Origin: Edaphobacter sp. 4G125
GTDB taxonomy: Bacteria; Acidobacteriota; Terriglobia; Terriglobales; Acidobacteriaceae
Assembly (NCBI RefSeq): GCF_014274685.1
Contig: NZ_CP060393.1
Coordinates: 927,501-991,500 of the forward strand
Reading direction: 5' to 3'
DNA: 64,000 bases
In this document: positions 52,868 to 62,100 of the stretch, piece after piece
How the letters are laid out: every line of letters starts with the position of its first letter
How positions within the stretch are numbered: position 1 is the stretch's first letter
Notes under the pieces: model-generated
What the model saw: only the letters and a program-made list of their open reading frames with translations
Database searches by the model: none
What the model was told of the DNA's origin: nothing
Translations under genes and position numbers: made by a program

Positions 52868-53910
52868 TGGCAGCAACGCTTGAATCTTTACTGCAGCGAA
52901 TCGCACATGCAGAGGAGTTTGTTCCTCGGCGGTTCTTTTCCAACGGCCATCTGCAGACGATCCTGGGAAACTTTCTGCGCCGGACTGATTCGCTTCCCTC
53001 GGCCGAGCAGGTCCTCCTTGAAGTTGCCCCTGCATTAGGTGACCAAATTGCCAGCCGTGTCCGCTGCGACTGCCACTGGCAGCCAGAGGAGATACGTGCC
53101 GTGCGGCCGACAGCCATTATCGTGCATGGCCTTGAAGGTTCTTCAAATTCGCAGTACGTCGTTGGCAATGCTAACAAGCTGTGGCAAGCGGGAGCCAATA
53201 TTGTTCGCATGAACATGCGCAACTGCGGCGGAACTGAAGGACTGAGTTCTACGCTTTATCATTCGGGTCTCTCTGGTGATGTTGGTGCTGTGATGCGCTA
53301 CTTCACGGAGCTGTATGGCCTGACTTCCTTTTCGTTGATTGGGTACTCGATGGGAGGCAATCTTGTCCTTAAGCTAGCGGGCGATCTTGGTGCTTCGGTC
53401 CCCAAAACGCTACGGTCGGTGATTGGAGTCTCTCCCGCGATCGATTTGGGCCCGTCGGCAGATACATTACACGAGCCTGGCAACCGCATCTATGAGATGA
53501 AGTTTCTCTATGCACTTCTTGCGCGCTATCGTCGCAAAGTCGCCTTGTTTCCGCGTGCCTTCGATCCGAATCGTGCCGAGGGGATTCACTCGATTCGGGC
53601 TTTCGATGAGCGTATTACAGCCTTTTACTCCGACTTTACGGGAGCAGATGATTACTATTACCGGGCTGCGAGCGCCCGTGTGCTTGACAGGATTGCAGTG
53701 CCTACGCTGATTCTCAATGCAGCAGATGATCCTTTTATCCGGTTGCTTCCTGAGAGCCGGGCGAAGATTGCTGCGAACCCGAAGATCACCTTTACTGAAA
53801 CAGACCATGGCGGCCATTGCGCATTTCTGGCCACACCAGACCCGACCTGCAACTATGACGGCTACTGGGCTGAACATACGCTGATGCGTTTTCTACTGGA
53901 ACACGCCTGA
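52867..53910 (+). CDS. YheT-type alpha/beta hydrolase
   Basis: 347 aa from a GTG sharing one base with the previous stop. The N-terminal FSNGHLQTILGNFLRR is the signature of the YheT/EstA-like family. HGLEGSS (87-93) forms the oxyanion loop, Ser161 in G-Y-S-M-G-G is the nucleophile, and Asp in LNAADDPF and His in DHGGHCAFL complete the triad. Substrates of this cytosolic esterase family are poorly known. Likely an operon with the DUF72 gene and possibly the following gene (25 nt gap). Confidence 0.91.
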   Translation: MAATLESLLQRIAHAEEFVPRRFFSNGHLQTILGNFLRRTDSLPSAEQVLLEVAPALGDQIASRVRCDCHWQPEEIRAVRPTAIIVHGLEGSSNSQYVVGNANKLWQAGANIVRMNMRNCGGTEGLSSTLYHSGLSGDVGAVMRYFTELYGLTSFSLIGYSMGGNLVLKLAGDLGASVPKTLRSVIGVSPAIDLGPSADTLHEPGNRIYEMKFLYALLARYRRKVALFPRAFDPNRAEGIHSIRAFDERITAFYSDFTGADDYYYRAASARVLDRIAVPTLILNAADDPFIRLLPESRAKIAANPKITFTETDHGGHCAFLATPDPTCNYDGYWAEHTLMRFLLEHA

Positions 53911-53935
53911 TCTCTTCTGAGGCTAAGATAAAAAG

Positions 53936-54529
53936 ATGCTCTCTGAGTGGTCCGCAGAATGCGGGCATGATGATCCGGTTCTCGTTGTTCCCTGGTCAGA
54001 CCCTGAAAACCCAGGACGTCGCTTTATCGACCTTCGCGAGAATCCTTATGACTTGGACTGGCTTGAAGAGGCCGCAGAGCATCCACCTTTGCTGCATGTT
54101 CTGCGAGCGCTCAATGCTCCACGTTCGCCTGTATATACTGCAAAATGCGATGTGTGGCAAATGAATGACAGCGAAGTAGATCTTCTGCGGGTGGAGCTTG
54201 ATCTCATTCCTGAGGATGTCTCCAATGGGTTAGTAAGTTACATCGACCTGATATGGCGGGAGCGTTCGATCTTTGCTTCGCTGCATCAGCATGAACAGCT
54301 TATGGATCGAATCGTGCGTTTGGCAGCGCCACTTGAACATTCCTACGCTGCCCTCGAATGTATCCTGCGACCTGCAATGGTCGATTTTTCTGGCCCGCAA
54401 GAGGGGTTTGCCGTCAGCCTCTATATCAAAGCAGTCGGTCATAGCCTGGAGGCTGCAAAAGAACATTGGGCCGCAGCATTGACAGATGTCTCTGCGTTAC
54501 TGCGGAGTCGCGCTTTTGCAGGAGCATAA
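53936..54529 (+). CDS. conserved hypothetical protein
   Basis: 197 aa, soluble, acidic, with no membrane segment. The N-terminal half contains PVLVVPWSDP and FIDLRENPYDLDWLEEAAEHP. The C-terminal half is helical. It resembles uncharacterised proteins of Acidobacteriaceae (memory only). It follows the hydrolase by 25 nt. Its TAA is directly adjacent to the convergent kinase stop (TAATTA, 54527-54532), so no terminator separates the genes. Confidence 0.75.
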   Translation: MLSEWSAECGHDDPVLVVPWSDPENPGRRFIDLRENPYDLDWLEEAAEHPPLLHVLRALNAPRSPVYTAKCDVWQMNDSEVDLLRVELDLIPEDVSNGLVSYIDLIWRERSIFASLHQHEQLMDRIVRLAAPLEHSYAALECILRPAMVDFSGPQEGFAVSLYIKAVGHSLEAAKEHWAAALTDVSALLRSRAFAGA

Positions 54530-55501
54530 TTATTCAGCTATTCTGGCGATCCTCTCGAGTAATGAGACCTCAAACTGTTTGGAAGACGCCCGTAACAGTT
54601 GAATAATATCTTCCAGTGTGGGGAGAGCATCCCAGCCTCTCATCGTCCCATTTTTTCCGACAGCCTTAACAGCTGCTGCTGCCGAGGCAAAAAGGAGCGC
54701 ATCATCGAGAGAGAAGTTGCGCGCTATTGCGAGCGCAAATGCTCCATGAAAAGTATCGCCACAGCCATTTGTGTCGAAGGCCTTAATCCTGAAAGCCGGG
54801 AGATGTGTGATTGAACTGGAGCCCCCTTGGAGGTAGTAGCAGCCTTCCTGTCCAGCCGTGATCACTGTGGCAGTACGTTTAGTTTGGGCCAGATAGGCAC
54901 AGGCCTCTCTTGGGTCTCGAGCATTGCTGACCCACTGAGCAAATTCGGAAGGGACAACCAAATAATCGACGAGATCCGCCAATTGCTTCGATTCTTCAGA
55001 GCACCCTTCTATGTCGCCTATGATAGGAATGCCAAGAGCGCGAATTTTTTGCGCTACTCCTGTCAGCGGTAAGCCAGACACATGGTCAAGAAGAACGACC
55101 TTTGAAGAGAGAACGAGATCTTCGGAGAGGTCCTCAGGCGTGATCTCTTTGAAGCATGAGGCGCTATAGAAAACGTTCCGGTTTCCTGCCAGATCCACGG
55201 CGATTGCGCTGTGATAGGGAACTGCAGAAGGATCGTGAACGATATGCGCGGTGTCAACGTGGTGCTGCTGAAGCTGTTGCTTGATGTACAGCGAAAGCTC
55301 ATCCTCGCCAAGACGAGCACAAAAAGCCGTGCGGCCATGAAGCATAGCGACCGAAACAATCGCCGTACAGGCGGGACCTCCACCGTGGCGTTCTTTTTGT
55401 GAAACCGGCACTTTGGCATTCGGTGGCGGATAAGAGGAGATATACATCAGATCATCGACTGCGGCGACTCCAATCGCGAGGACATCATAAGACTTGGTCA
55501 T
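54530..55501 (-). CDS. PfkB-family carbohydrate kinase
   Basis: 323 aa. Ribokinase-like fold: the N-terminal IGVAAVDDLMYISSYPPPNA, the GG hinge at R38-H-G-G-G (HGGGPACTA), and the PfkB signature 2 at D243-T-N-G-C-G-D249, where Asp249 is the catalytic base. GGAGG lies 5 nt before the ATG. It begins 15 nt after the aldolase stop and is the third gene of an isomerase-aldolase-kinase operon. It probably phosphorylates the ketose made by the isomerase (D-xylulose or D-fructose). The position of phosphorylation is not readable. Confidence 0.9.
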   Translation of the reverse strand: MTKSYDVLAIGVAAVDDLMYISSYPPPNAKVPVSQKERHGGGPACTAIVSVAMLHGRTAFCARLGEDELSLYIKQQLQQHHVDTAHIVHDPSAVPYHSAIAVDLAGNRNVFYSASCFKEITPEDLSEDLVLSSKVVLLDHVSGLPLTGVAQKIRALGIPIIGDIEGCSEESKQLADLVDYLVVPSEFAQWVSNARDPREACAYLAQTKRTATVITAGQEGCYYLQGGSSSITHLPAFRIKAFDTNGCGDTFHGAFALAIARNFSLDDALLFASAAAAVKAVGKNGTMRGWDALPTLEDIIQLLRASSKQFEVSLLERIARIAE

Positions 55502-55516
55502 GCCATCCTCCGCGAG

Positions 55517-56542
55517 CTACAGTGGCCCATATTTAAAGCAAGACGATGTGAGTTGCAGATCTTGATCGATAGATCGAGTAGGAGCGATCTTTAGTTTTGC
55601 CAATGTGGAGTGATACGATTTCACGGCTTCAACGGGAGAGAGTGCATCATCTGCAACCCGCCGCAAATGCTCCACAAACGAGAGCTGATGTTCAGCTGCA
55701 TTGATCTTTCGCCCAAATAACGCCACACGAGCGCCATGCTTTTTAGCAGAATGTAGAAGCTCGAAGGCGTCATGCGTTGTTCCAGCAGAACCCCCAAGCA
55801 CTCCAACCACAAGCGAAGGATCGTACGAACAGATCTCCTCCATTGCTGCGGGGCCATAGTAGGGAATCTTAAGGAAGAGCGGTCGAGATACAGAGGGAAT
55901 TCCCGCAAGTAATCGAACGATATGATCGTTGAGAAACGAAGGAATCAACTCTTCAGGGATTCCATGAACTGAAGAGGGAACATTGGGACCGAAGACTTCA
56001 AGGAAGTGATGAAAGCCTTTTTCTTCCGCCTCTAGGCGAAATGCTTTGTAGCTTGTTAAGGTCTCGAGGTCACGATCAGAGTGATTGTTGAAAGTGACTG
56101 AATACAGACCAAGATTGACATGAATTTTTGCATCCTCTTCGGAAATAACTCTTTTACCAATTTGGATGTGATCGATCGTCGTTGACGAAAAAGGCCTTGA
56201 TGGAGCCTCCGGATAGTTAGAGCCGCGGATTACATGAATATCTGTCGTATCATTGGCGCGAGCGGCAGGTGTGACGGACGACTGCGCAAAGAGTCGTTCC
56301 TGAATCGCGAGGATCTCGGAAGTGCTGGTAGACATCAGCATGATGTCTACTAACCCCTGCTCAACGATCTCACGAATCTGATCCCGGAATTCACTAAGAG
56401 AACGGTAACCTCCCGTGGGATTTTTCCCGGGAGATGCTATTCCGAATGCCATGTCAGCATCTTTAGCGTCGGCGAGAATAAATGCGCAACTGGAAGTGGA
56501 TTCCTTAAAAGCTGTGAGTTTGGTGTCGAGTGACTTTTGCAT
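55517..56542 (-). CDS. DhnA/LsrF-like class I aldolase
   Basis: 341 aa. TIM-barrel pattern of DeoC/DhnA-type aldolases: LVDIMLMSTST early, the candidate Schiff-base lysine Lys225 in PLFLKIPYYGP, and the phosphate-binding end SLVVGVLGGSAGTTHDAFEL followed by GARVALFGRKI, as in LsrF or FbaB. N-terminal FILADAKDADMAFG also fits. It overlaps the isomerase gene by 38 bases and is followed by the kinase. It would split a phosphorylated ketose. The family call rests on motif order and is less certain than those of its neighbours. Confidence 0.72.
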   Translation of the reverse strand: MQKSLDTKLTAFKESTSSCAFILADAKDADMAFGIASPGKNPTGGYRSLSEFRDQIREIVEQGLVDIMLMSTSTSEILAIQERLFAQSSVTPAARANDTTDIHVIRGSNYPEAPSRPFSSTTIDHIQIGKRVISEEDAKIHVNLGLYSVTFNNHSDRDLETLTSYKAFRLEAEEKGFHHFLEVFGPNVPSSVHGIPEELIPSFLNDHIVRLLAGIPSVSRPLFLKIPYYGPAAMEEICSYDPSLVVGVLGGSAGTTHDAFELLHSAKKHGARVALFGRKINAAEHQLSFVEHLRRVADDALSPVEAVKSYHSTLAKLKIAPTRSIDQDLQLTSSCFKYGPL

Positions 56543-57248
56543 GATTTAGCACTTCGCGCTGGTCTTGGGGGTTCTTGGGATCTGGATATTCCGTACATAA
56601 CAACCGCAGAGGCGCTTCGTCTTCAACGATTTGCGGAAAGCGGCCCAAGGGTTGATAGAAATGGTTATCCTCAGCATCGTTATTGATCGAGGAGACTTCG
56701 CCAATCAAAGCATCTCCATTGACGGCATGAAATGCGTGATAGATACCCGGGGTCAGGGTTATGGATTCACCGGCTCTTAGAGTGATCGAACCGCCTGGCT
56801 CGATATGCCTCATGACACCATCGCAGAAGACGCTTACTGGGGTATCAGCCAGGCCGCCGTTATCATCAGCCTGGTATAGCTGTACAAAAAGATCGCCAGT
56901 TGAGGCGCTACCCCGATTAATGATGTCCTCTGTCTTCCGATAATGACGATGAAGGGGCGTGATCTGCCGTTCACGAACCATCATAATTTTTTCGGCATAG
57001 CCGGTATTTTCGTTGTGAGGCTGGCCATTGCGAAGGGTAAAGAGGATGAGCCCTTGCGCAGTGAAGTTGCCAGAATGGAAGTCGGTTACGTCCCAACCTA
57101 ATTGACGGATGCGGATCTGATCGGATTTTTCCCCGATGTTATTCCACATGTCAGGTGTCCAATGAGCGAATGGCGGAAGAGAAAAGAGATTCGCTTCAAA
57201 GAATTTAATAGCCTGAGTGATAAATAGATTGATTTCAGATCGCTTCAA
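56505..57248 (-). CDS. D-lyxose/D-mannose ketol-isomerase
   Basis: 247 aa from a TTG at 57248 (GAGG 4 nt upstream), which gives the family's usual MKRSEIN start. Cupin-type isomerase close to YdaE/E. coli D-lyxose isomerase: FSLPPFAHWTPDMW, LGWDVTDFHSGNF, GLILFTLRNG, and metal ligands His100, His102 and Glu107 in TPLHRHYRKTEDIINRG plus His171 (GIYHAFHA). These enzymes convert D-lyxose to D-xylulose and D-mannose to D-fructose. It heads the operon read towards 54530. The upstream region has a perfect palindrome (57302-57313) shared with the divergent regulator. Confidence 0.9.
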   Translation of the reverse strand: MKRSEINLFITQAIKFFEANLFSLPPFAHWTPDMWNNIGEKSDQIRIRQLGWDVTDFHSGNFTAQGLILFTLRNGQPHNENTGYAEKIMMVRERQITPLHRHYRKTEDIINRGSASTGDLFVQLYQADDNGGLADTPVSVFCDGVMRHIEPGGSITLRAGESITLTPGIYHAFHAVNGDALIGEVSSINNDAEDNHFYQPLGRFPQIVEDEAPLRLLCTEYPDPKNPQDQREVLNHAKVTRHQTHSF

Positions 57249-57301
57249 GGTTCCTCTGGAGCATTGCTAATTCAACGTCTTTCAAAGAACAGGCACCAAA
57301 A

Positions 57302-57313
57302 TAATTCGAATTA
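57302..57313. promoter_or_regulatory. palindromic candidate operator
   Basis: TAATTCGAATTA is a perfect 12-bp palindrome, and ATTA-CA-TAAT (57310-57319) overlaps it. It lies in the 222-bp region between the divergent isomerase and regulator genes, 54 nt from the isomerase start. It could bind the IclR/PBP-type regulator. Confidence 0.45.
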
Positions 57314-57470
57314 CATAATTTTGCTTTCTTTATTTCGCTGCCCTCTATTCGTTTTACTGTGTGAAATATAAAAGATTGTGGATGAGGGAGATTTAGCCAT
57401 CGAGAATAAGAAATAAGCCAATTTTGCGGGAATTTCTTTTCTCTTGAAGGATGCTAGACTGTTTTGCGAA

Positions 57471-58643
57471 ATGGAATCAAAGAAAAGCGCAACTCCTGGA
57501 CAGTATCCCGTGCGCAAACGCTCCTACACTGTTCAAGCAGTTGTTCGAGCAGTGGCCGTATTGAATGCCTTCTCCTCCACCTCAGAGGTTTTGGATCTGC
57601 ATGTTGTGGCAGGGCGAGCTCGACTCAATCGTGGTACAACGTTTCGTTTGCTCGAAACGTTAGTAGAGACAGGGCTGCTGGAACGGGCCGGAAAACAGGG
57701 GTATCGGTCCTCTATACAAACGACAAAGTCCAGAAGGTTCCGATTAGGATATGCCTCTCAGAGCAATTTGCTCCCATTTACTACAGTTGTGACCGATGGG
57801 CTGATTACTGCTGCAAGTGCAGCGAATGTCGATCTGCTAATCCTCAACAATAAATTTAGTTCTCGGATTGCATTGCAAAACGCCGAAACCTTTGTGTCTG
57901 AAAATGTGGATCTAGTTATCGACTCGCAGATCAATCTAAATGTGGCAGCACAAATTGCCGCGAAATTTTCGGACGCGCGTATCCCGTTTATAGCACTTGA
58001 TATCCCTCATCCTGGAGCTGTTTATTTTGGTGCGGACAACTATAAAGCGGGGCGTCTCGCGGGTCGTTACTTAGGAAAATGGACGATTAAGCATTGGAAG
58101 GGCCAGGCAGAACAATTGATTCTATTGGGAGTCGATGCTGCTGGGCCACTTCTTAATGCGCGCCTTACCGGGATTGTTGACGGTCTTGCGGAGGCATTGC
58201 CGAGTGCCGCGGCGATTCCGCACCATCACTACGATACAAAAGGGGGACAATTCGAGGCGACCCTGGATTTGGTGCGAAAGCATTTGCGACGCCGGAAAGT
58301 TGAACGTGCACTGGTGGGTGCAGTGAATGACACGACTGCGATGGCGGCACTCCAGGCATTTCGAGAGGCCGGCTTAGAAAGAGAGTGCGCTATTGCTGGA
58401 CAGGATGGTAGTCCTTTGGCCCGAGAAGAAATGCGGAGACCCTCTAGCCGGCTGGTCTGTTCAGTTGCTTATTTTCCCGAAACTTATGGAGTACGAATTA
58501 TTCAATTAGCGCTCGATATCCTGAATCGAAAACAGGTATCGCCCGCCATTTTCGTCGAGCATGAAGTGCTTACTCCAGACAATGTGAATAAGGTTTATCC
58601 GAACGATGCATGGATGAAACTGCCTCCGCGCCGATTAGGTTAA
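57471..58643 (+). CDS. fusion regulator: IclR-type wHTH plus periplasmic-binding-protein-like sensor
   Basis: 390 aa from the ATG at 57471; an in-frame TTG at 57444 has no better ribosome-binding site. Residues 19-80 read as an IclR HTH (YTVQAVVRAVAVLNAFSS, then LDLHVVAGRARLNRGTTFRL, LLETLVETGLLERAG). From about 90 to 375 the protein is a type 1 periplasmic-binding-protein domain of the RbsB/LacI kind: FVSENVDLVIDSQINLNV, IPFIALDIPHPGAVYFGADN, KAGRLAGRY, GAVNDTTAMAALQAFREAG, AIAGQDGS. There is no signal peptide. It diverges from the lyxose-isomerase operon and should sense a sugar. The combination is unusual, as IclR proteins normally carry a GAF-like sensor. Confidence 0.85.
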   Translation: MESKKSATPGQYPVRKRSYTVQAVVRAVAVLNAFSSTSEVLDLHVVAGRARLNRGTTFRLLETLVETGLLERAGKQGYRSSIQTTKSRRFRLGYASQSNLLPFTTVVTDGLITAASAANVDLLILNNKFSSRIALQNAETFVSENVDLVIDSQINLNVAAQIAAKFSDARIPFIALDIPHPGAVYFGADNYKAGRLAGRYLGKWTIKHWKGQAEQLILLGVDAAGPLLNARLTGIVDGLAEALPSAAAIPHHHYDTKGGQFEATLDLVRKHLRRRKVERALVGAVNDTTAMAALQAFREAGLERECAIAGQDGSPLAREEMRRPSSRLVCSVAYFPETYGVRIIQLALDILNRKQVSPAIFVEHEVLTPDNVNKVYPNDAWMKLPPRRLG

Positions 58644-59126
58644 TGGATCGCGCTCCGGGAGATGGCTTGGTTTTCGGACGATCCTGATTTTACTAGACAA
58701 AACAAATTAGCGTATTCATCGCCACGGTTTTCTGTGGGTACGAATCAATGTGCTTTGAGATGCGAAGAGGATGTATCCCCTCTTATTAGCGAGCGTAATT
58801 CGCTTCTTTAAGAGATTTTCTCGATAGTTTCCCGGTCCTGATGGGGTCAGCTTTCGAAATTTGAAGAGATCCGATGAGGGATTCAAAAATAAAACAAATG
58901 TCACTTTCTGTAAAAGGCACAACGAGCATGTTGACACTCCATCATCACGCACAATACAAACCGTTGTCGGAATCATGAATAACGTATCTGGCAGGGTGAC
59001 GGCTCGTTCCCATCGTTGTATCCGTTCCATCAAACTGCTGAAGGTTGTTCGTGATTGAGGAAAATGCGGGCGAAATGCATTGGCGTTGATAGGGGCCGTC
59101 AGTAGTCGGTCCAGGAGGATTTGAGG
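58644..59126. other. 483-base leader/intergenic region before the fourth TBDT
   Basis: No credible gene. It contains a sigma-70-like promoter (58931-58960) that would give a leader of about 160 nt for the receptor. The segment 58644-58900 shows nothing recognisable. Confidence 0.6.
58931..58960 (+). promoter_or_regulatory. candidate sigma-70 promoter of the TBDT gene
   Basis: TTGACA (perfect -35) and TACAAA (-10, 4 of 6) with an 18-bp spacer, about 165 nt before the ATG at 59127. Confidence 0.45.
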
Positions 59127-62100
59127 ATGGCCATTTTGAAAAATTTCATGTTCCGGATGATCTGTCGGGAACACACAGGTCGGGGTGTACAGCACGTATT
59201 CCAAATGTCCGGTTTGCTCAGTGTATTGATGATTGCGATGGTTCTGCTTTCAGGGAATTTAATTGCACAGACAGGACAGGGTTCGATTGCAGGGACTGTA
59301 CGAGACTCGAGCAGCGCATTTATCCCAGGTGCTGACGTCGAGGTTCTTAATACGGCAACAGGAGTTAAGCAGGTCACAAAGACGAATAGCGCGGGAGCTT
59401 TCAGTGTGGTCTCGTTGAATCCTGGGAATTACAACGTAACGGTTTCAAAAGAAGGATTCGATCGTGCTGTTACCAATGCTGTAACTGTTAGCGCGGCACA
59501 AGCGACAACATTGAATGTGGCGTTGCAGATTGGCGCATCTACGCAAACGATTACAGTCAATTCAGACGCTGCTCTTCTTTCGAAAGACACGTCAGACGTG
59601 ACGACGACAGTGGATCATGCCATTGTTGAAGCTTTGCCTTATCCAGAACGAAGTTCTCTTGGAGCGACGCTGTTAGTGCCCGGCGTCAATGGCGACCCGC
59701 TGCAGCCAGGAGGTATTGCGACGGAGAATCCAAACGCCTATACAAGCTATGTTGTGCCAGGCGCGAGCATCAGCATTGGTGGCGCGCCTCCAGGAACAGC
59801 GTCGATTCTTGTGGATGGATCAGATGTGACGCAGGGAAGTTATGCCAGGGCCGGCGTAAATCTTTCGGGGCGCGATGTGCAGGAGACTACCGTAATTGTG
59901 ACAGGTCTGTCTGCCAAATATGGTCGCACCAGCAGCGGTGTGATTGTGCAAACCAGCGCTCCGGGAACGAATGCTTACCATGGCGCGATTACGTGGCGTC
60001 ACACGGATCCGTATTTCAACGCATATCCGCTGGGCTCGAGTATTCCAAATGCACAGCATGAGAATTACTACGGTTTTTATGTCGGTGGCCCTGTGTGGCT
60101 TCCCAAGATTTACGATGGGCATGACAAGACTTTCTTTTTTGTGGGTGCGGAGCCGGCGCGCATGAGGAACCAGTTTGCGTTTCGAGGCACCTTCCCGACG
60201 CCGGATGAGCTAGCAGGTCACATGCATAATTCGTTGACCCTATTGAATCAGTCCGTGCTAAAGAGCCAAGGCTATGCTGCCGCGCTCGCAGCTCCGAGAA
60301 TTGGTGGGATCAACTATCAGTCGACTGTGGATGCGAATGGCTTTCCGAACGGCCCTTATAGCCAGTCGCAGATACGGGCCATTCCTGGAGATGACGTCTC
60401 TCAACAGTTAGCGAACAATCCTTTCGCGAAGATGGTTCTGTCGTATTTCCCGACACCAAGCAATCCTGGACCGTACATTCAATTTGATAATTCCACAGCG
60501 GCTTCGCAGAATGATGGATCTAACGCGGTATACCGGCGAGGTGTTCTGAACCAGGACAATCGCTACTCCTTCCGCATCGATCATCAATTCAGCAACACAG
60601 ATCAGATTTTTGGCCGATATACATCGATTCCTGTGACTGCGAATCGCTTCTTTGCTGTGGATGCGAATAACCCGCTGACGATTGTGCCGACCGATTCGGC
60701 GCGCACGCACGATGTGGCGCTGGGTTATACGCACATGTTTTCGAACTCGGTGGTGAATGTCTTCCGTTATTCGTTTATGCGTGTGAATCAGCAACGGCTT
60801 TCTCCACCAAGCGCACAGACGCAGGATTTTGCAGCGAAATACGGTTTGACCCCGGCAACCTTCGGCAAAGGATTTCCCAGCCTGGGGAACCTGAATGCGA
60901 ATGGTGTGGGGTATACGATGCAGATGGGCCTGGGGACTGCCGCGATCCAGGTGGACCAGAATTTTATTGCCGGCGACGATGTGACCTGGACGCATGGCCG
61001 CCACGTCTTCCAATTCGGCGGCGATATCCGCTGGATTCAGTCGAACCAATATGATTTGAGCGGTGCGACGGGCGGCAAGTACACGTTCTCTGGAAATCAA
61101 ACCAACAATGGAATTGCGGGCGGCGCTCCCCTGGCTACCTTTATCTTGGGTACGATTTCGACCTTCTCAAATACTCCGCAACAGGTGCCGGGATACTATC
61201 GGTGGCACTATTACGCGGGCTACTTCCAGGATGACTGGAAGGTGTTGCCGAACCTTACGTTGAACCTTGGCGTGCGATATGAGGTAGAGACTCCGCGTTC
61301 GGAGAAGTTCAATAACCAGGCGTATCTGAAGCTGGATGTTCCGGGAACGTTGAATGGGCTGCCGACGGCGGCGGCGTTCTGCTTCTCAGGCGCTTGCGGT
61401 TTGCCACATTCGATGTGGCCAACTAATTATTACGGATTGGAGCCACGCATCGGCATCTCGTATGCGCCGACAGAAAAGTCGACGATCCGTGCGTCTTATG
61501 CGATGTCGCGCTTGCCACTGACCGGTTACGAGAATGTGCCCGACCCGAACTTCAATGTGGCTTCGCAAACGGTCACCTATCTGGCGGGTGGTGTTTCGCC
61601 GAGCGCGATGACTAACTACATCACCAATCCGGTGGGGTCGCTGACCTCGGCTTTCACGGCATTGAATGGAAACCGTGGGCCGATCCTTTTCTCGACGGGG
61701 CTGGCTCCTGTGTATGTTTCGCAATCGAATGCGGTGCCGTATTCGCAAACGTGGTCATTGACGGTACAGTATCAGCCGGCATCGAAGACGTTGTTGCAGG
61801 CAACGTATCAGGGGTTGAAGGGCACGCACCTGGCTGGGGCGTTCAATGGAACGAACCCTAATAATGCGGGCAATAAGCTGTTGAATGTGCCAAATCTTGG
61901 CAGGCTGATTACAGCGGTACAGAACCATGAGAACCTCGGCGGTACAAGTCCGAATCCTTACGGCATCACGCAAAACGGAGTGGTGGTTACGGAGAGCAAT
62001 CTGCAACTGCTCAACCCGTATCAGAACTTCTTCAATCAGTCGTTGCCCGAAGTCTTTCCGCGGTTTGGAACCTCGGAGTATCACGGCTTTTATGTCAGTG

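Noticed and set aside
58716-59204. 162-codon minus-strand frame before the fourth TBDT
   Set aside because: No ribosome-binding site, no recognisable family, and it overlaps the receptor start and its likely promoter.
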